Shown: positions 6,893 to 17,188, numbered from the stretch's first letter. The stretch is DNA of 64,000 nucleotides from Methylotenera sp. (GCA_030682715.1 JAUXNQ010000024.1:1-64000); one strand, 5' to 3'. Notes: a model not told the origin generated them from the sequence alone. Made by a program: numbers and translations.

Positions 6893-9094
6893 CTACTGCA
6901 GCGTTAAGCGTTCGTCGACGATTCTCGGTGTAATGAAAATTAGCAGCTCTGTTTTATCACTTTGGCGAGTAGTCCGCTTAAACAAATTACCGAATAATGG
7001 CAAATCACCAAAGAATGGCACTTTATCAACATCATTACGTTCAATTTGCTCAAAAATACCGCCAAGTACAGCCGTCTCACCATTACCTACCAGCACTTGC
7101 GTATTGATATTTTGCGTATCGATTGAAGGCACGCCATTAAATATTTGGCCTACTTTGTCTTTCTTAATATCTAGCTCCATGATGATTTTCTGATCAGGCG
7201 TAATCTGTGGCGTTACTTCTAGGCTCAATACCGCTGGCTTGAAAGCTACGTTGGCCGCTCCACTGCTAGATGCTTGCAAGTACGGTATTTCAGTACCCGC
7301 TGCAATTTTAGCTTTACTTTGGTTGGCTGTAATCACACGAGGGCTAGAAACAATTTTACCGCGCTGATCCGTCTCCATTGCAGTCAACTCTAAGTTGAGC
7401 AACAACCCAGCAGCTACATTATAAATACTGTATGCAATTGAACCAGCAGCATTTGCAACCGCTAAATTCGACATTAAATCTGGCTGACCATCTGAACTGG
7501 TAAATACGTTACCATTTGTGAGTGCTGTCTGTACTGAGCCATTGTGCTGACCTTGCGTTACTGTTGTAGCAGTAGTTGCGGTAGGTCTGTTACCTAAAGT
7601 TCCACTCAGCGTTGCATTGGTATTACTGCCAGGTCTTCCAGTTTGTGTGATACCTAACCTAGCACCTAATGCCTTACTGTACTTGTCATCAGCAATTACC
7701 AAGCGAGACTCAATCATCACCTGTTTAACGGGTACATCCACTCTATTAATCATGGCCTGAATCTCTTCAAGCTTTCTAGCAGTGTCTTGCACAAACAGCG
7801 TATTTGTTCTTGCGTCATGATTGACTGTTCCACGCTCAGATAACACTCTATTTCGCATTCTTTGCGCACCACCAGCACCGCCGCCAGCGTTCGAAACACC
7901 GCCGTTCAGGATAGTTTTAAAGTCTTCAGCCTTTTGATATTTAAGCGTGAATGATTCTGTTCGTATTGACTCTAGCACTTCTTTCTCTAACTGAGCCGTT
8001 AACTCTGCTTTTTCTTTTGCAGCCAACTCATCTGCTGGCGCAACCAAAATTACGTTGCCATTTTTACGCTTATCTAAACCTTTACTTTGCATGATAATTT
8101 CAAGCGCCTGATCCCAAGGTACGTCTTTCAGACGTAATGTCAGGTTTCCTGTCACTGTGTCGCTACTGATAATATTCAACCCAGTAAAATCGGCAATCAC
8201 TTGCAACACTGAACGTACTTCAATATTTTGGAAATTTAAAGAAAGTTTTTCACCCGCGTAGCCTGGTTTTGAACCACGCACCAGCTTGTTTGGATCTTCT
8301 ATTACCTGACGCACATCAATAATGAATTTTTTATCTGCTTGATAAGCGGATTGCTCCCAGTTACCCTTAGGCTCAATCACCATACGACCGTTATTACCTT
8401 GCTTCATCGTATCTACAAAGAGCACTGGTGTATTAAAATTTGTCACATTCAAGCGACGTTGCAAATTGGCAGGCACATCAGTATTGATAAAATCGACTTC
8501 AATTACTTTACCTTTTTGCCTAATATTGATACCTGCAGACGGATCCGATAAATCAACAATAATGCGTCCTTCACCATTTTTACCGCGTGCAAAATCTACA
8601 TTATTGATGGCCACAGAACTTGCGCCACGAACAGGCTCTGAAAACTTAGTTTCTACGTTAACCTCACTAGTCACTTCATTCGCCTGTAACAAAATAGTCA
8701 CTTCATTGCCACTTGCAGATGCACTATATCCAACATTTTTTGTTAAATTAAGCACCATGCGGGTTCGATCTTTACCTTGAGCAAGGGTTACACTTTTTAA
8801 CGCACCCGCATCTGCTGGGATATTATTTTTTGCCAGCCCATTGCCAACCTTAGGGAAATCCAATGCAATACGCGCTGGACTCGTTAATGTAAAACCAGCA
8901 GGGGGATTTGCTAATGGCTGCGTAGTTTTTACTCGAATACTGACTCGACCACCTGGTAACGTTGAATAATCAAGACTCTCAATTTTATTAGTTAAGGCCG
9001 ACTGATCTTCAGCATTGGACGTTACTGTACCCAGCATTAGCCCAAACAACATAGTTGCTTGCAAAAGTTTCGACATCCAATGGTTCATTTTCAT
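6893..9094 (-). CDS. pilQ: Type IV pilus secretin PilQ
   Basis: The 733-aa outer-membrane secretin would form the gated pore through which the pilus fibre leaves the cell. A signal peptide (MLFGLMLGTVTSNA) is followed by two AMIN-type beta domains (about 30-260) that would bind peptidoglycan. Next come a secretin/TonB short N-terminal domain (KLSLNFQNIEVRSVLQVIADFTGLNII, about 280-340), an N1/NolW domain, and the C-terminal secretin domain with VPFFGDLPLFGNLFKR near the end. A Gly-rich linker (GGVSNAGGGAGG) and a Thr-rich insertion lie between them. The gene closes the pilMNOPQ operon, 164 bp after pilP, and is followed by a strong terminator. Confidence 0.97.
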   Translation of the reverse strand: MKMNHWMSKLLQATMLFGLMLGTVTSNAEDQSALTNKIESLDYSTLPGGRVSIRVKTTQPLANPPAGFTLTSPARIALDFPKVGNGLAKNNIPADAGALKSVTLAQGKDRTRMVLNLTKNVGYSASASGNEVTILLQANEVTSEVNVETKFSEPVRGASSVAINNVDFARGKNGEGRIIVDLSDPSAGINIRQKGKVIEVDFINTDVPANLQRRLNVTNFNTPVLFVDTMKQGNNGRMVIEPKGNWEQSAYQADKKFIIDVRQVIEDPNKLVRGSKPGYAGEKLSLNFQNIEVRSVLQVIADFTGLNIISSDTVTGNLTLRLKDVPWDQALEIIMQSKGLDKRKNGNVILVAPADELAAKEKAELTAQLEKEVLESIRTESFTLKYQKAEDFKTILNGGVSNAGGGAGGAQRMRNRVLSERGTVNHDARTNTLFVQDTARKLEEIQAMINRVDVPVKQVMIESRLVIADDKYSKALGARLGITQTGRPGSNTNATLSGTLGNRPTATTATTVTQGQHNGSVQTALTNGNVFTSSDGQPDLMSNLAVANAAGSIAYSIYNVAAGLLLNLELTAMETDQRGKIVSSPRVITANQSKAKIAAGTEIPYLQASSSGAANVAFKPAVLSLEVTPQITPDQKIIMELDIKKDKVGQIFNGVPSIDTQNINTQVLVGNGETAVLGGIFEQIERNDVDKVPFFGDLPLFGNLFKRTTRQSDKTELLIFITPRIVDERLTLQ

Positions 9095-9258
9095 TATTTC
9101 ACCTTAAATCTTACTTCCTAAAAATATAAAAACTTTCAGGATTTAATGCTCTATTACAATAAAATTGACCGCATTCAAACTAACCACCACTCATTAACAA
9201 ACCTAACATCATTCACATCAACGCTTATTGCATTGGCAAGCCCATCGGTGATAACTGG

Positions 9259-9804
9259 TTAATCCTCTTGCAAAACCAGGTTGGACATACGCTCAACCCA
9301 CTCACCAGTGAGGTCGTCTTGTACAATCTCAGTTAACAGCACTTCACCATCTGTAATTTGTGTAACTTTTCCAAAATTCTGACCAACATAACTACCCAGT
9401 TTAACTTGCTGAACTGTCTCATCAGGTGTTTTTAGTAACGCATAAGTTAACTTGCTTTTAGACAGCAGACCAACATACTTTAAACTTTCTAATGGATAAG
9501 CCTCCATCGGCTCTTTGGGTCTATTCAAATTAGGCTGTAAAACACTAGTCTTGTTAACAGCCTTGCGAGCGCGAAATGGATCAACTAGTGTGCCATCAGC
9601 GTTATATTGCAAAGCCATATATGGCTGAACTTCCGGTAAGGGCTTAACTCTGGGCTTAACATCTTTAGTAGCATCTCGCATGTATTGATCAAGGTCATCA
9701 CCTTCCTCAAAGCTGCAGCCAGATAACCCAGCACTGAAGATGCCAAAAATCAAAATAGGCATAGCAACAGACAAGGTAAATGTTCGTTTGATAATATCAG
9801 CCAC
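9259..9804 (-). CDS. pilP: Type IV pilus lipoprotein PilP
   Basis: The 181-aa protein has a lipoprotein signal with lipobox LSGC (Cys about residue 30), so it should be an inner-membrane-anchored lipoprotein. Its C-terminal beta domain (LESLKYVGLLSKSKLTYALLKTPDETVQQVKLGSYVGQNFGKV, written here only by position: about 105-150) is the HR domain that binds the PilQ N0/N1 region and links the PilMNO platform to the secretin. It starts 5 bp after the pilO stop codon, between pilO and pilQ as usual. Confidence 0.95.
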   Translation of the reverse strand: MADIIKRTFTLSVAMPILIFGIFSAGLSGCSFEEGDDLDQYMRDATKDVKPRVKPLPEVQPYMALQYNADGTLVDPFRARKAVNKTSVLQPNLNRPKEPMEAYPLESLKYVGLLSKSKLTYALLKTPDETVQQVKLGSYVGQNFGKVTQITDGEVLLTEIVQDDLTGEWVERMSNLVLQED

Positions 9805-9809
9805 GGCTA

Positions 9810-10493
9810 CTATTTGCCTTTCTTGTTAGTTTTAGACTTTGCTTTCTCACTCTCAGCTTTACGCTTTTCGGCTATCTCAGCAGCGTCTAAATAACGATAC
9901 GTTTTAGCAACAGCCTCCATGACCAAGGTGCTATCACCAGCATTTGGCTTTACATCTTTACCTTTATTTGCAGCATCTTTATTAACCACAAACACTTCAC
10001 CTAGCGTCACAATCCTAGATAACTTAGATATATCGGTCGCGAATGCCCCTAAATCGTGATAAGCGCCTGTGACTTTAATCGATATCGGCATTTCTGCATA
10101 AAACTCGGCTTGCGTTTCTTGTCCAGGCTTAAACAATTCAAACTCTAAACCTCGCGCTAAACCTGCCTGATTAATATCAGTTAGTAAACCATCAATTTGT
10201 GAGCGGTCTGGCAACTGTTTAAGCAAAGCGCCAAAGGTCTTTTCAATCTCCACCATTTGCGCCTTATATGCTTCTAAATTCATTGCCTGACTTTTTTTAT
10301 CAAAATACACCCCTCTAAGCTCCTCTTCTTTAGCTCGCTCAGTATCAAGCGCGTCTAAAGTAGGACTGAGCACAAAGTAGTAGCCAAGCGCAAGCAAAAC
10401 GAAGAACACCACGCCCAGTAGCACGGCCTTAACTGGTGCAGGCAAATTACCAGCATTATTGATGTCGATGTTATTAAAATCTTCTAACTTCAT
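9810..10493 (-). CDS. pilO: Type IV pilus inner membrane protein PilO
   Basis: The 227-aa bitopic protein has a short cytoplasmic start, one transmembrane helix (about 22-44, AVLLGVVFFVLLALGYYFVL), a coiled-coil region (LDTERAKEEELRGVYF) and a periplasmic ferredoxin-like domain. It pairs with PilN to form the alignment complex between PilM and PilP. The C-terminal tail is unusually rich in Lys (AEKRKAESEKAKSKTNKKGK). It overlaps pilN by 4 bp, a sign of translational coupling. Confidence 0.95.
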   Translation of the reverse strand: MKLEDFNNIDINNAGNLPAPVKAVLLGVVFFVLLALGYYFVLSPTLDALDTERAKEEELRGVYFDKKSQAMNLEAYKAQMVEIEKTFGALLKQLPDRSQIDGLLTDINQAGLARGLEFELFKPGQETQAEFYAEMPISIKVTGAYHDLGAFATDISKLSRIVTLGEVFVVNKDAANKGKDVKPNAGDSTLVMEAVAKTYRYLDAAEIAEKRKAESEKAKSKTNKKGK

Positions 10494-11089
10494 GATTTTC
10501 TCGCACTTCCAGCTGTCGCTTTAGCACCTGCATCATCTGTCTCTATTATCGGCGTTTTTAAGCTCACCTTGAGCGTAAATAGGTTTTGTTTCTGCACACC
10601 TACTGTGATCGCTTTAATTTCTATCAAAATAGGGGATTCCATCCACTCAGATTGATTGAAATTACGCACCAATGTTGCCACCCTAGCATTTGTATCAGCG
10701 ACACCCTCAAGGGTGATCACTTTACCTTCCTGCTTGATACTTTTTATATACATACCCTCTGGAAGTTGGCGGCTAAGCTCATCAAAAATGATGACGGCCT
10801 GACTTCGGTTGGTCTGTAAATTCTCAACGACTTGCTTGCGCTCAAGCATTGCGCTGATTTGCTCTCTCAAGTTTTTAATATCAGCAATTTCTTTATCTAA
10901 CTTTGTAATCGCATTACTAAGGCGCTGATTGCGCTCAAGTTGAGACTCAACTTTACTATTGATGATGCTATAAGCCATAAATAGAATCGCACATGCTGCG
11001 ATAGCACTAAACAATGCCATGAAACCAAATTCACGCTGCCTTGTTTCGCGCCTTATTTGGCGATGTGGTAATAGATTGACGCGTATCAT
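10490..11089 (-). CDS. pilN: Type IV pilus inner membrane protein PilN
   Basis: The 199-aa protein begins with MIRVNLLPHRQIRR, the conserved N-terminal motif that docks into the groove of PilM. A transmembrane helix (about 22-44) and a coiled coil (about 45-90) follow, then a periplasmic domain of the fimbrial assembly family. It overlaps both pilM and pilO by 4 bp. Confidence 0.96.
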   Translation of the reverse strand: MIRVNLLPHRQIRRETRQREFGFMALFSAIAACAILFMAYSIINSKVESQLERNQRLSNAITKLDKEIADIKNLREQISAMLERKQVVENLQTNRSQAVIIFDELSRQLPEGMYIKSIKQEGKVITLEGVADTNARVATLVRNFNQSEWMESPILIEIKAITVGVQKQNLFTLKVSLKTPIIETDDAGAKATAGSARKS

Positions 11090-12159
11090 ATAGCGAACCC
11101 TCGCATGGCAAGACCACAGGCAATCAATAATGCAGGGGCATCTATTGCTGCCTGTTGCGGCCTGACTTTTGCACTGACAGTCATACTATGAAAGGGGTTT
11201 GCAACGATAGTGTTAACCTGTGCACGGTCTTGAACCGTTAAGTCAATCTCAGGAATAGAAGCGCACCCACCTGCCAACACGATGTGATCAACGCGGTTAT
11301 ATTGCGTAGAACTGGTGAAAAACTGCAATGCCCTAGCGACTTCCATCGCCAATAGCTGTACAAAAGGCTGCAAGACTTCACTTTCGTAACTTTCGGGCAG
11401 GCCGCCCTTGCGCTTGGCGATTTCAGCCTCCTCTTGTGACAGCCCAAAACGACGTTGTATTTCTTGTGTTAATTGCGCACCGCCAAAGCTTTGTTCACGT
11501 GCGTATATTGGGACGTTGTCGTGTAGCACGTTGACGTGCATCATGGTCGCCCCAATATCAACAATCATGACAGTTTGCTCACGCCCTGCATTAGGAAGTT
11601 GACCAGCGACTAAGGTATATGCGGCCTCAGTGGCATAGGATTCTACATCCATGACGATCACTTTTAGACCAGCACCTTCAGCAGCAGCAACGCGATCTTC
11701 TATCTTTTCTTTACGTGCAGCAGCGATGAGCACTTCAACTTCATCTGGGTTATTTGGGGCTGGGCCGAGTACTTGAAAGTCGAGATTCACCTCTTCGAGT
11801 GAAAAGGGGATGTATTGATTAGCTTCAGCCTCAACTTGAATCTCCATGTCTTCTTCACGTAAGTCAGCAGACATGAAAACTTTTTTAGCAATAACCGCAG
11901 AGGATGGCAAAGCTAATGCGACGCGTTTCTCGCGCGAGCCAAGTAGTTTCCAGCCAAGCTTGACAGCATCAGCAACCTTTTCCAAGTCGCCAACGTTGCC
12001 ATCAGAAATAGCATCTTTTGCAAGGGGGGAGATTGAATAGTTCTCAAGTTTGTAACCACCACGCCCATCACTAATAAGCTCAACCATTTTAACTGAGGTT
12101 GAGCTTATATCTATTCCTACTAGCGGGGGTACCGATTCTGTAAAAAAGCTGAATTTCAA
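11086..12159 (-). CDS. pilM: Type IV pilus assembly ATPase-fold protein PilM
   Basis: The 357-aa cytoplasmic protein has the actin/FtsA-like fold. The phosphate-1 motif is VGIDISSTSVKMVEL near residue 15. Phosphate-2 is MIVDIGATMMHVNVL (about 195-210), and the adenosine motif is IVLAGGCASIPEI (about 300). It binds ATP and the N-terminal tail of PilN and recruits the motor platform. It is the first gene of the pilMNOPQ operon and is divergent from mrcA across 196 bp, a very common arrangement. Confidence 0.97.
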   Translation of the reverse strand: MKFSFFTESVPPLVGIDISSTSVKMVELISDGRGGYKLENYSISPLAKDAISDGNVGDLEKVADAVKLGWKLLGSREKRVALALPSSAVIAKKVFMSADLREEDMEIQVEAEANQYIPFSLEEVNLDFQVLGPAPNNPDEVEVLIAAARKEKIEDRVAAAEGAGLKVIVMDVESYATEAAYTLVAGQLPNAGREQTVMIVDIGATMMHVNVLHDNVPIYAREQSFGGAQLTQEIQRRFGLSQEEAEIAKRKGGLPESYESEVLQPFVQLLAMEVARALQFFTSSTQYNRVDHIVLAGGCASIPEIDLTVQDRAQVNTIVANPFHSMTVSAKVRPQQAAIDAPALLIACGLAMRGFAI

Positions 12160-12313
12160 ATTGAAATTCCTTTTCTGATTTCGTTAGTTACGAACATTTC
12201 TAATAATTTACATTAAATCCTAGCAACAACTTTAAACCCTGTAAAGCAATTTTTCATTTATTCAAATATTTAACTTTATTGTTAGATTATTCGCGTCAAC
12301 TTGCATAGCAACT

Positions 12314-12319
12314 TATAAT
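12314..12319 (+). promoter_or_regulatory. Possible -10 box of mrcA
   Basis: A perfect TATAAT lies 37 bp before the mrcA ATG in the pilM-mrcA divergent region. No good -35 hexamer is found 16-18 bp upstream (the bases there read TCGCGT), so the assignment is weak. Confidence 0.35.
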
Positions 12320-12355
12320 AGCGTTACATTTTTAGTTTAAAGAAATAAATCACCC

Positions 12356-14932
12356 ATGATTCCAAACAAATGGTGGCACTATCTTTTGTTAACTATTGTT
12401 GTTAGCGGCCTATCAGCTATTGCTTTTGTAGGGATTGCTGTTGCACTCATTTACCCTAGCCTACCATCACTTGAAACGCTTACCGACTATCGCCCTAAGC
12501 TACCCCTACGTGTGTACTCTGAGGATGGTTACTTAATTGAGGAGTTTGGTGAAGAGCGACGCGCTTATGTCAAAATTACCGATGTACCCAAAAGCATGAA
12601 AGATGCCGTGCTTGCAATTGAGGACCGTCGTTTTTACCAGCATGGCGGTATTGATACCAAAGGCATTATTCGTGCCATTAAGAACAACATCACTGGGGTT
12701 AGCCACGAAGGTGCTAGCACCATCACCATGCAGGTTGCCAAGAACTTTTTTACCAAACCCAATGGCAAACGTACGCTTGGCACAAAAATCAATGAAGCTT
12801 TACTCGCTGTTAAAATTGAAAACAATTTAAGCAAAGATAAGATCCTTGAGCTGTACATTAACCAAATTTATCTTGGTCAGCGTTCATACGGCTTTGCAGC
12901 CGCATCACAAGTGTACTTTGGCAAACCTTTAGAAAAGTTAAATCTCGCTGAAACCGCCTTGCTGGCGGGCCTACCCAAAGCGCCATCTGGTTACAACCCT
13001 TACACGCATCCTAAGCGTGCAACCACCCGCCAAAACGAAGTACTCCGCGATATGTATCGTTATGGGTTTATTGAGGAGTCTGCTTTTAATCAAGCGATTG
13101 CTCACCCACTTAAATTTAAAGCCTCTAGGCAATCTCGTGACTTATCCGCAGACTACGTTGCCGAAATGGTCAGAGAAAGCTTGTACGCAACTTATCAAGA
13201 CGAAATTTACAGTAGCGGCTTAAAAGTTTATACCACCGTGCGCAAAGCAAACCAAGAAGCGGCGAATATTGCGCTCAGGGATGGCATTTTGGATTACGAT
13301 GCGCGCCAAGGTTATCGCGGCCCAGAGAAGCTTCTTAAATTAAGCCAGACTAGCCCTGAGACAGACAAAGAAATCATTGAAGAAGCACTCGGTGATATTG
13401 AGGTCTCAAATGGGCTAATTCCTGCTGCTATTACTGAGATTGCTGAAAAATCCATTACCGTACATACAAAATATGGAGATGACATTGAAATTAGTGGTAA
13501 AGGCCTCGCGTTAATTGATAGGACGCTCAATGAGAAAAAACCCGAAAAACGCTTATTAAAAGTGGGGGCGGTGATCCGTATTCTGAATGCATCGCCATCT
13601 ACTCAACCAGGTCAATGGCGGGTGGTTCAACTGCCACAGGTTGAATCTGCATTGGTTTCTATCGACCCTGAAACGGGTGCAATTCGCGCTTTGGTAGGCG
13701 GTTTTGATTTCAACCGTAACAAATTCAACCACGTCACCCAAGCATGGCGCCAACCAGGCTCTAGCTTTAAACCCTTTATTTATTCAGCCGCTTTAGAGAA
13801 GGGCTATACTCCAGCAACAATTGTTGAAGATGAGCCATTAAGTTTTTCATCAGAGGAAACAGGCAATACAGCGTGGACCCCACAGAATTATGACGCGACG
13901 TTCGATGGTCCGATTCGACTCAGGCAAGCTTTAGCAAAGTCTAAGAACATGGTGGCGATTCGTGTATTAGAAAACATAGGCAAAGACTATGCTCAAGATT
14001 ACATCACTCGTTTTGGATTTGCTGCAAAGAACCACCCCGCTTATATGACAATGGCATTGGGCGCTGGCTCAACAACGCCCATGCAGATGGCAAGCGCCTA
14101 TGCGGTGTTTGCAAACGGTGGCTACCGAGTTAACCCTTACTTAATTTCTAAAATTGTAGATAACAATGGTAAGGTCATTTCCCAAAATAAATTTGTAACA
14201 GCCCAACATGATGCACCTCGCGTCATCGACGCGCGCAATGCTTTTATCATGAACTCTATGATGCAGGATGTTGTACGGTACGGCACTGCAACCAAAGCTT
14301 TACAGCTTGGCCGTAGGGATTTGGCGGGTAAAACTGGTACGACAAATGACCATTTTGACGCATGGTTTACTGGTTATAGCCCGAAAGAAGTTGCAGTGAC
14401 ATGGGTTGGGTTTGATAAACCTAAACGCCTTGGTCGCAATGAGACTGGTGGCACAACGGCTCTACCCATTTGGATTAAGTACATGGCAACTGCATTAAGA
14501 AATGTCCCTGAAACTGACATGCCAGTACCTGATGGAGTAATGGCGCTACGTGTAGACCCTGCGACGGGGATAAGAGCAGACAATGATGAGAATGGTATTT
14601 ATGAGTACTTCTATCATGAGAATCCTCCGCCTGAAGTTGAAATTCCTTTGCCTAGCATGCTAGAAGAGGAGTCACTGCCGCTAAGCCAACCTCAGCAAAT
14701 GCTACAACCTGATATCATATTTCAACCGAGAAGCTTACCCCTCCAGACGCCAGAGCAACCATCAAAATTTAAAGACCCTAGCGCTGTAAAAATAATTAAG
14801 CCTACTGACGCTGCCAATAACAAAGATTTGGCAGCAAATAAGGCGGCTGAACCAACGAAAACTAAAAAACCTGAACCTAGCAATAAAACCACAACACATG
14901 ATCAGGTTCAACAGCTACTTAATCCGCATTAA
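12356..14932 (+). CDS. mrcA: Bifunctional penicillin-binding protein 1A
   Basis: The 858-aa class A PBP polymerises and cross-links peptidoglycan in the periplasm. One N-terminal membrane anchor (about 10-34) precedes a GT51 glycosyltransferase domain with EDRRFYQHGGID, GASTITMQVAKNF and the KDKILELYINQIYLG motif. A central OB-like insert follows, then the transpeptidase domain with the SxxK box GSSFKPF (about 470), the SKN triad (SKNMVAIRVL) and KTGTT (about 665). The last 120 residues are a low-complexity Pro/Gln/Lys-rich tail. The 3' end overlaps the convergent xth gene by 14 bp. Confidence 0.97.
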   Translation: MIPNKWWHYLLLTIVVSGLSAIAFVGIAVALIYPSLPSLETLTDYRPKLPLRVYSEDGYLIEEFGEERRAYVKITDVPKSMKDAVLAIEDRRFYQHGGIDTKGIIRAIKNNITGVSHEGASTITMQVAKNFFTKPNGKRTLGTKINEALLAVKIENNLSKDKILELYINQIYLGQRSYGFAAASQVYFGKPLEKLNLAETALLAGLPKAPSGYNPYTHPKRATTRQNEVLRDMYRYGFIEESAFNQAIAHPLKFKASRQSRDLSADYVAEMVRESLYATYQDEIYSSGLKVYTTVRKANQEAANIALRDGILDYDARQGYRGPEKLLKLSQTSPETDKEIIEEALGDIEVSNGLIPAAITEIAEKSITVHTKYGDDIEISGKGLALIDRTLNEKKPEKRLLKVGAVIRILNASPSTQPGQWRVVQLPQVESALVSIDPETGAIRALVGGFDFNRNKFNHVTQAWRQPGSSFKPFIYSAALEKGYTPATIVEDEPLSFSSEETGNTAWTPQNYDATFDGPIRLRQALAKSKNMVAIRVLENIGKDYAQDYITRFGFAAKNHPAYMTMALGAGSTTPMQMASAYAVFANGGYRVNPYLISKIVDNNGKVISQNKFVTAQHDAPRVIDARNAFIMNSMMQDVVRYGTATKALQLGRRDLAGKTGTTNDHFDAWFTGYSPKEVAVTWVGFDKPKRLGRNETGGTTALPIWIKYMATALRNVPETDMPVPDGVMALRVDPATGIRADNDENGIYEYFYHENPPPEVEIPLPSMLEEESLPLSQPQQMLQPDIIFQPRSLPLQTPEQPSKFKDPSAVKIIKPTDAANNKDLAANKAAEPTKTKKPEPSNKTTTHDQVQQLLNPH

Positions 14933-15689
14933 GCTCTAGCACTACTGGTGTGTGATCAGAGGGGCGCTCCAGCTTACGTGGCACTTTGTCTATGTACGCT
15001 GCCTTACATAGCGGCTTAAGTGTGTCGCTTACCAGTATATGGTCAATGCGCATACCAAAATTTCGTCTAAATCCCATCATACGATAATCCCACCAGCTAA
15101 AGCTCTTTTCAGGCTGTTCAAATAACCTGAAACTATCATGTAAGCCAAGATCAATTAAACGATTAAATGCCTCTCGCTCTAATGGGGAAACCAGTATCTG
15201 CCCCTCCCAAGCCGCTGGATCATGGCAATCACGGTCTTCAGGTGCAATGTTGTAGTCACCCAGCAACGCTAGTTTTGGATGCTGTACCAGCTCTGTTTTA
15301 AGCCAGCTATTTAACGCAGATAACCAGCGCATTTTATATTGATACTTATCTGAATCTACTGCCTGACCATTAGGAATGTAAGCGCACACTATACGTATTC
15401 CATTAACATCAGCGGTGATGACTCGCTGCTGGTCGTCATCAAAGTTAGGAATATTATGCTGCACGTTAAGAATAGGATAACGACTAATAATTGCCACGCC
15501 GTTATAGGTTTTTTGACCAATATGCACGGCATGGTAGCCCAGTTCCCGCAACGCCTCGTAAGGAAACTTGCTATCCTCTTGCTTTGTTTCTTGCAAACAG
15601 AGTACATCTGGCTGATTAGCCGTTAACCAGTCCACCACGTGTGGCAGGCGTACATTAAGAGAATTGATGTTCCAACTAGCTAGTTTCAT
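14919..15689 (-). CDS. xth: Exodeoxyribonuclease III (AP endonuclease)
   Basis: The 256-aa protein belongs to the exonuclease-endonuclease-phosphatase family. It has WNINSLNVR at the start, the metal-binding Glu in CLQETKQED (about 36), LLGDYNIAPEDRDCHDP (Asp and Asn about 150) and the catalytic Asp-His pair SDHTPVVLEL at the end. It cleaves DNA at abasic sites and degrades 3' ends during base excision repair. Its length is standard for the XthA/ExoA group. It converges on mrcA. Confidence 0.95.
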   Translation of the reverse strand: MKLASWNINSLNVRLPHVVDWLTANQPDVLCLQETKQEDSKFPYEALRELGYHAVHIGQKTYNGVAIISRYPILNVQHNIPNFDDDQQRVITADVNGIRIVCAYIPNGQAVDSDKYQYKMRWLSALNSWLKTELVQHPKLALLGDYNIAPEDRDCHDPAAWEGQILVSPLEREAFNRLIDLGLHDSFRLFEQPEKSFSWWDYRMMGFRRNFGMRIDHILVSDTLKPLCKAAYIDKVPRKLERPSDHTPVVLELNAD

Positions 15690-15919
15690 AGGCCTATGAT
15701 ATTAAATATGATATTAAAAAAGTGTGAAAATGACTGTATATAAAGGTGCGCAACTCTAACACGCATCATCACATGGGTCAAAAACCTGACTATGCATGAA
15801 AACCATGCGCCTGAAAATATTCAATGCATTTTCTTATGCCTTAATTTTTCAATAAATGTCTAGCGTATGCATTCAGTTTAAGTGATGATGGTAAAGTAAA
15901 TTTTTTAGAAAACAAGCCT

Positions 15920-16555
15920 ATGATTAAAGCCGCAATATTTGATATGGACGGCTTGCTGATTGATTCTGAACGTATCATCATGCAAGCTTGCATGACTGCC
16001 GCACAACAAGTTGGCATCACTTACACACAAACTGAATATGTTGAACTAATTGGCCTTGCAGGACCAGACTCCACACGCGTAATGACAGCGCAATTAGGTG
16101 GTACTGAACGATTTAATCAAGTAATGGTAGGTTTGGATGCAGAACTGGCAAAGTTAAACCATACCTTCCCACTCAAGCAAGGCGCCCTTAAGCTACTCCA
16201 ACATTACCAAGACAATAATATTGTTTGTAGCGTTGCCTCATCATCCGCTACGCACCATATTACCCATCGCTTAAGCCAAGTTGGGGTAATCAATTACTTT
16301 AGCCACATCACCAGTGGGCAAGAAGTGGCGCGAGGCAAACCTAACCCAGATATTTACCTACTAGCAATTGAAAGATTAGGCTTTAAAGCAGAACAATGTA
16401 TTGCTTTTGAGGATAGTGAGGCAGGTGCTCGCGCGGCAATTGCCGCAGGATTAAAAGTAGTTGTAGTGCCAGACTTAATACCGCCTAGTGAGTTTGTCAG
16501 CAAACACAGCCACCAAGTGGTCGATAGCTTGTTAGATTTCTTAAACCGAATTTAA
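15920..16555 (+). CDS. HAD-superfamily phosphatase (beta-phosphoglucomutase-like)
   Basis: The 211-aa HAD subfamily IA protein has the nucleophile motif FDMDGLLIDSE (Asp8 and Asp10), a helical cap, motif II SVASSS (about 98), the lysine in VARGKPNPDIYLLA and the acidic pair EDSEAGARAA (about 175). This layout matches YniC/YcjU-like sugar phosphatases or phosphomutases. The substrate cannot be told from sequence. It overlaps the convergent tpm gene by 15 bp. Confidence 0.88.
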   Translation: MIKAAIFDMDGLLIDSERIIMQACMTAAQQVGITYTQTEYVELIGLAGPDSTRVMTAQLGGTERFNQVMVGLDAELAKLNHTFPLKQGALKLLQHYQDNNIVCSVASSSATHHITHRLSQVGVINYFSHITSGQEVARGKPNPDIYLLAIERLGFKAEQCIAFEDSEAGARAAIAAGLKVVVVPDLIPPSEFVSKHSHQVVDSLLDFLNRI

Positions 16556-17188
16556 AGGCCTCATATGCCAAACATGCTCTGTAGCGGCATATTTACCTTT
16601 TAATCCACCAGCAACATCCGCGCTGGCAAGCAAGGTTAAATCGTAGCTGGTTTTGTAATGCCGCTTAACCTCATCTGCCCCTATAGAAAACGGCGGGCCA
16701 GCCTGCAAGGCTTGGTCATACTCAAAACAAACCAACAACTGAGGCACTGGATAGGTAAGCGCCATTAAATGCGCAGCATAATCTTTACGCATCTCCGCAG
16801 GCAGTGCCACCAAAGCCGCTCTGTCATACACAGCATCCACACCCCCCAGCATATCGGGCGATACATGAAAAATATCACCTACAAACATATCGAGATTAAG
16901 GGTGCTGTATTGTGTAACCTCACCTAACTGGCTAATGGTTGGTATCAGACCTAGATTTTCAAATAGGTCTTGGATGGCGATTTCGCTTAGTTCGGCACCG
17001 ACAACGCGATAGCCTTGTGCAAGTAGCCAAGCAATATCTAAGGTTTTGCCACAGAGAGGTAAAAACACTCGTGAACCCTGCTTTAGATTGAGGCTGGGGA
17101 GGTGTGCAATTAATAACGGATTAGCTTCATCCAAATGGAAACCAATCTCGTTTTTTTGCCATTTTTGGTGCCAGAAGTCTACATGCAT
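16541..17188 (-). CDS. tpm: Thiopurine S-methyltransferase family protein
   Basis: The 215-aa SAM-dependent methyltransferase has the family opening DFWHQKWQKNEIGFHLDEANPLL (given by position 4-26). It has the SAM-binding motif VFLPLCGKTLDIAWLLAQG and the later DAVYDRAALVALP. Bacterial Tpm enzymes methylate thiopurines and also selenium or tellurium oxyanions; the natural substrate here is unknown. I start it at MHVDFW (17188) because 13 upstream residues in frame have no family counterpart. Confidence 0.92.
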   Translation of the reverse strand: MHVDFWHQKWQKNEIGFHLDEANPLLIAHLPSLNLKQGSRVFLPLCGKTLDIAWLLAQGYRVVGAELSEIAIQDLFENLGLIPTISQLGEVTQYSTLNLDMFVGDIFHVSPDMLGGVDAVYDRAALVALPAEMRKDYAAHLMALTYPVPQLLVCFEYDQALQAGPPFSIGADEVKRHYKTSYDLTLLASADVAGGLKGKYAATEHVWHMRPLNSV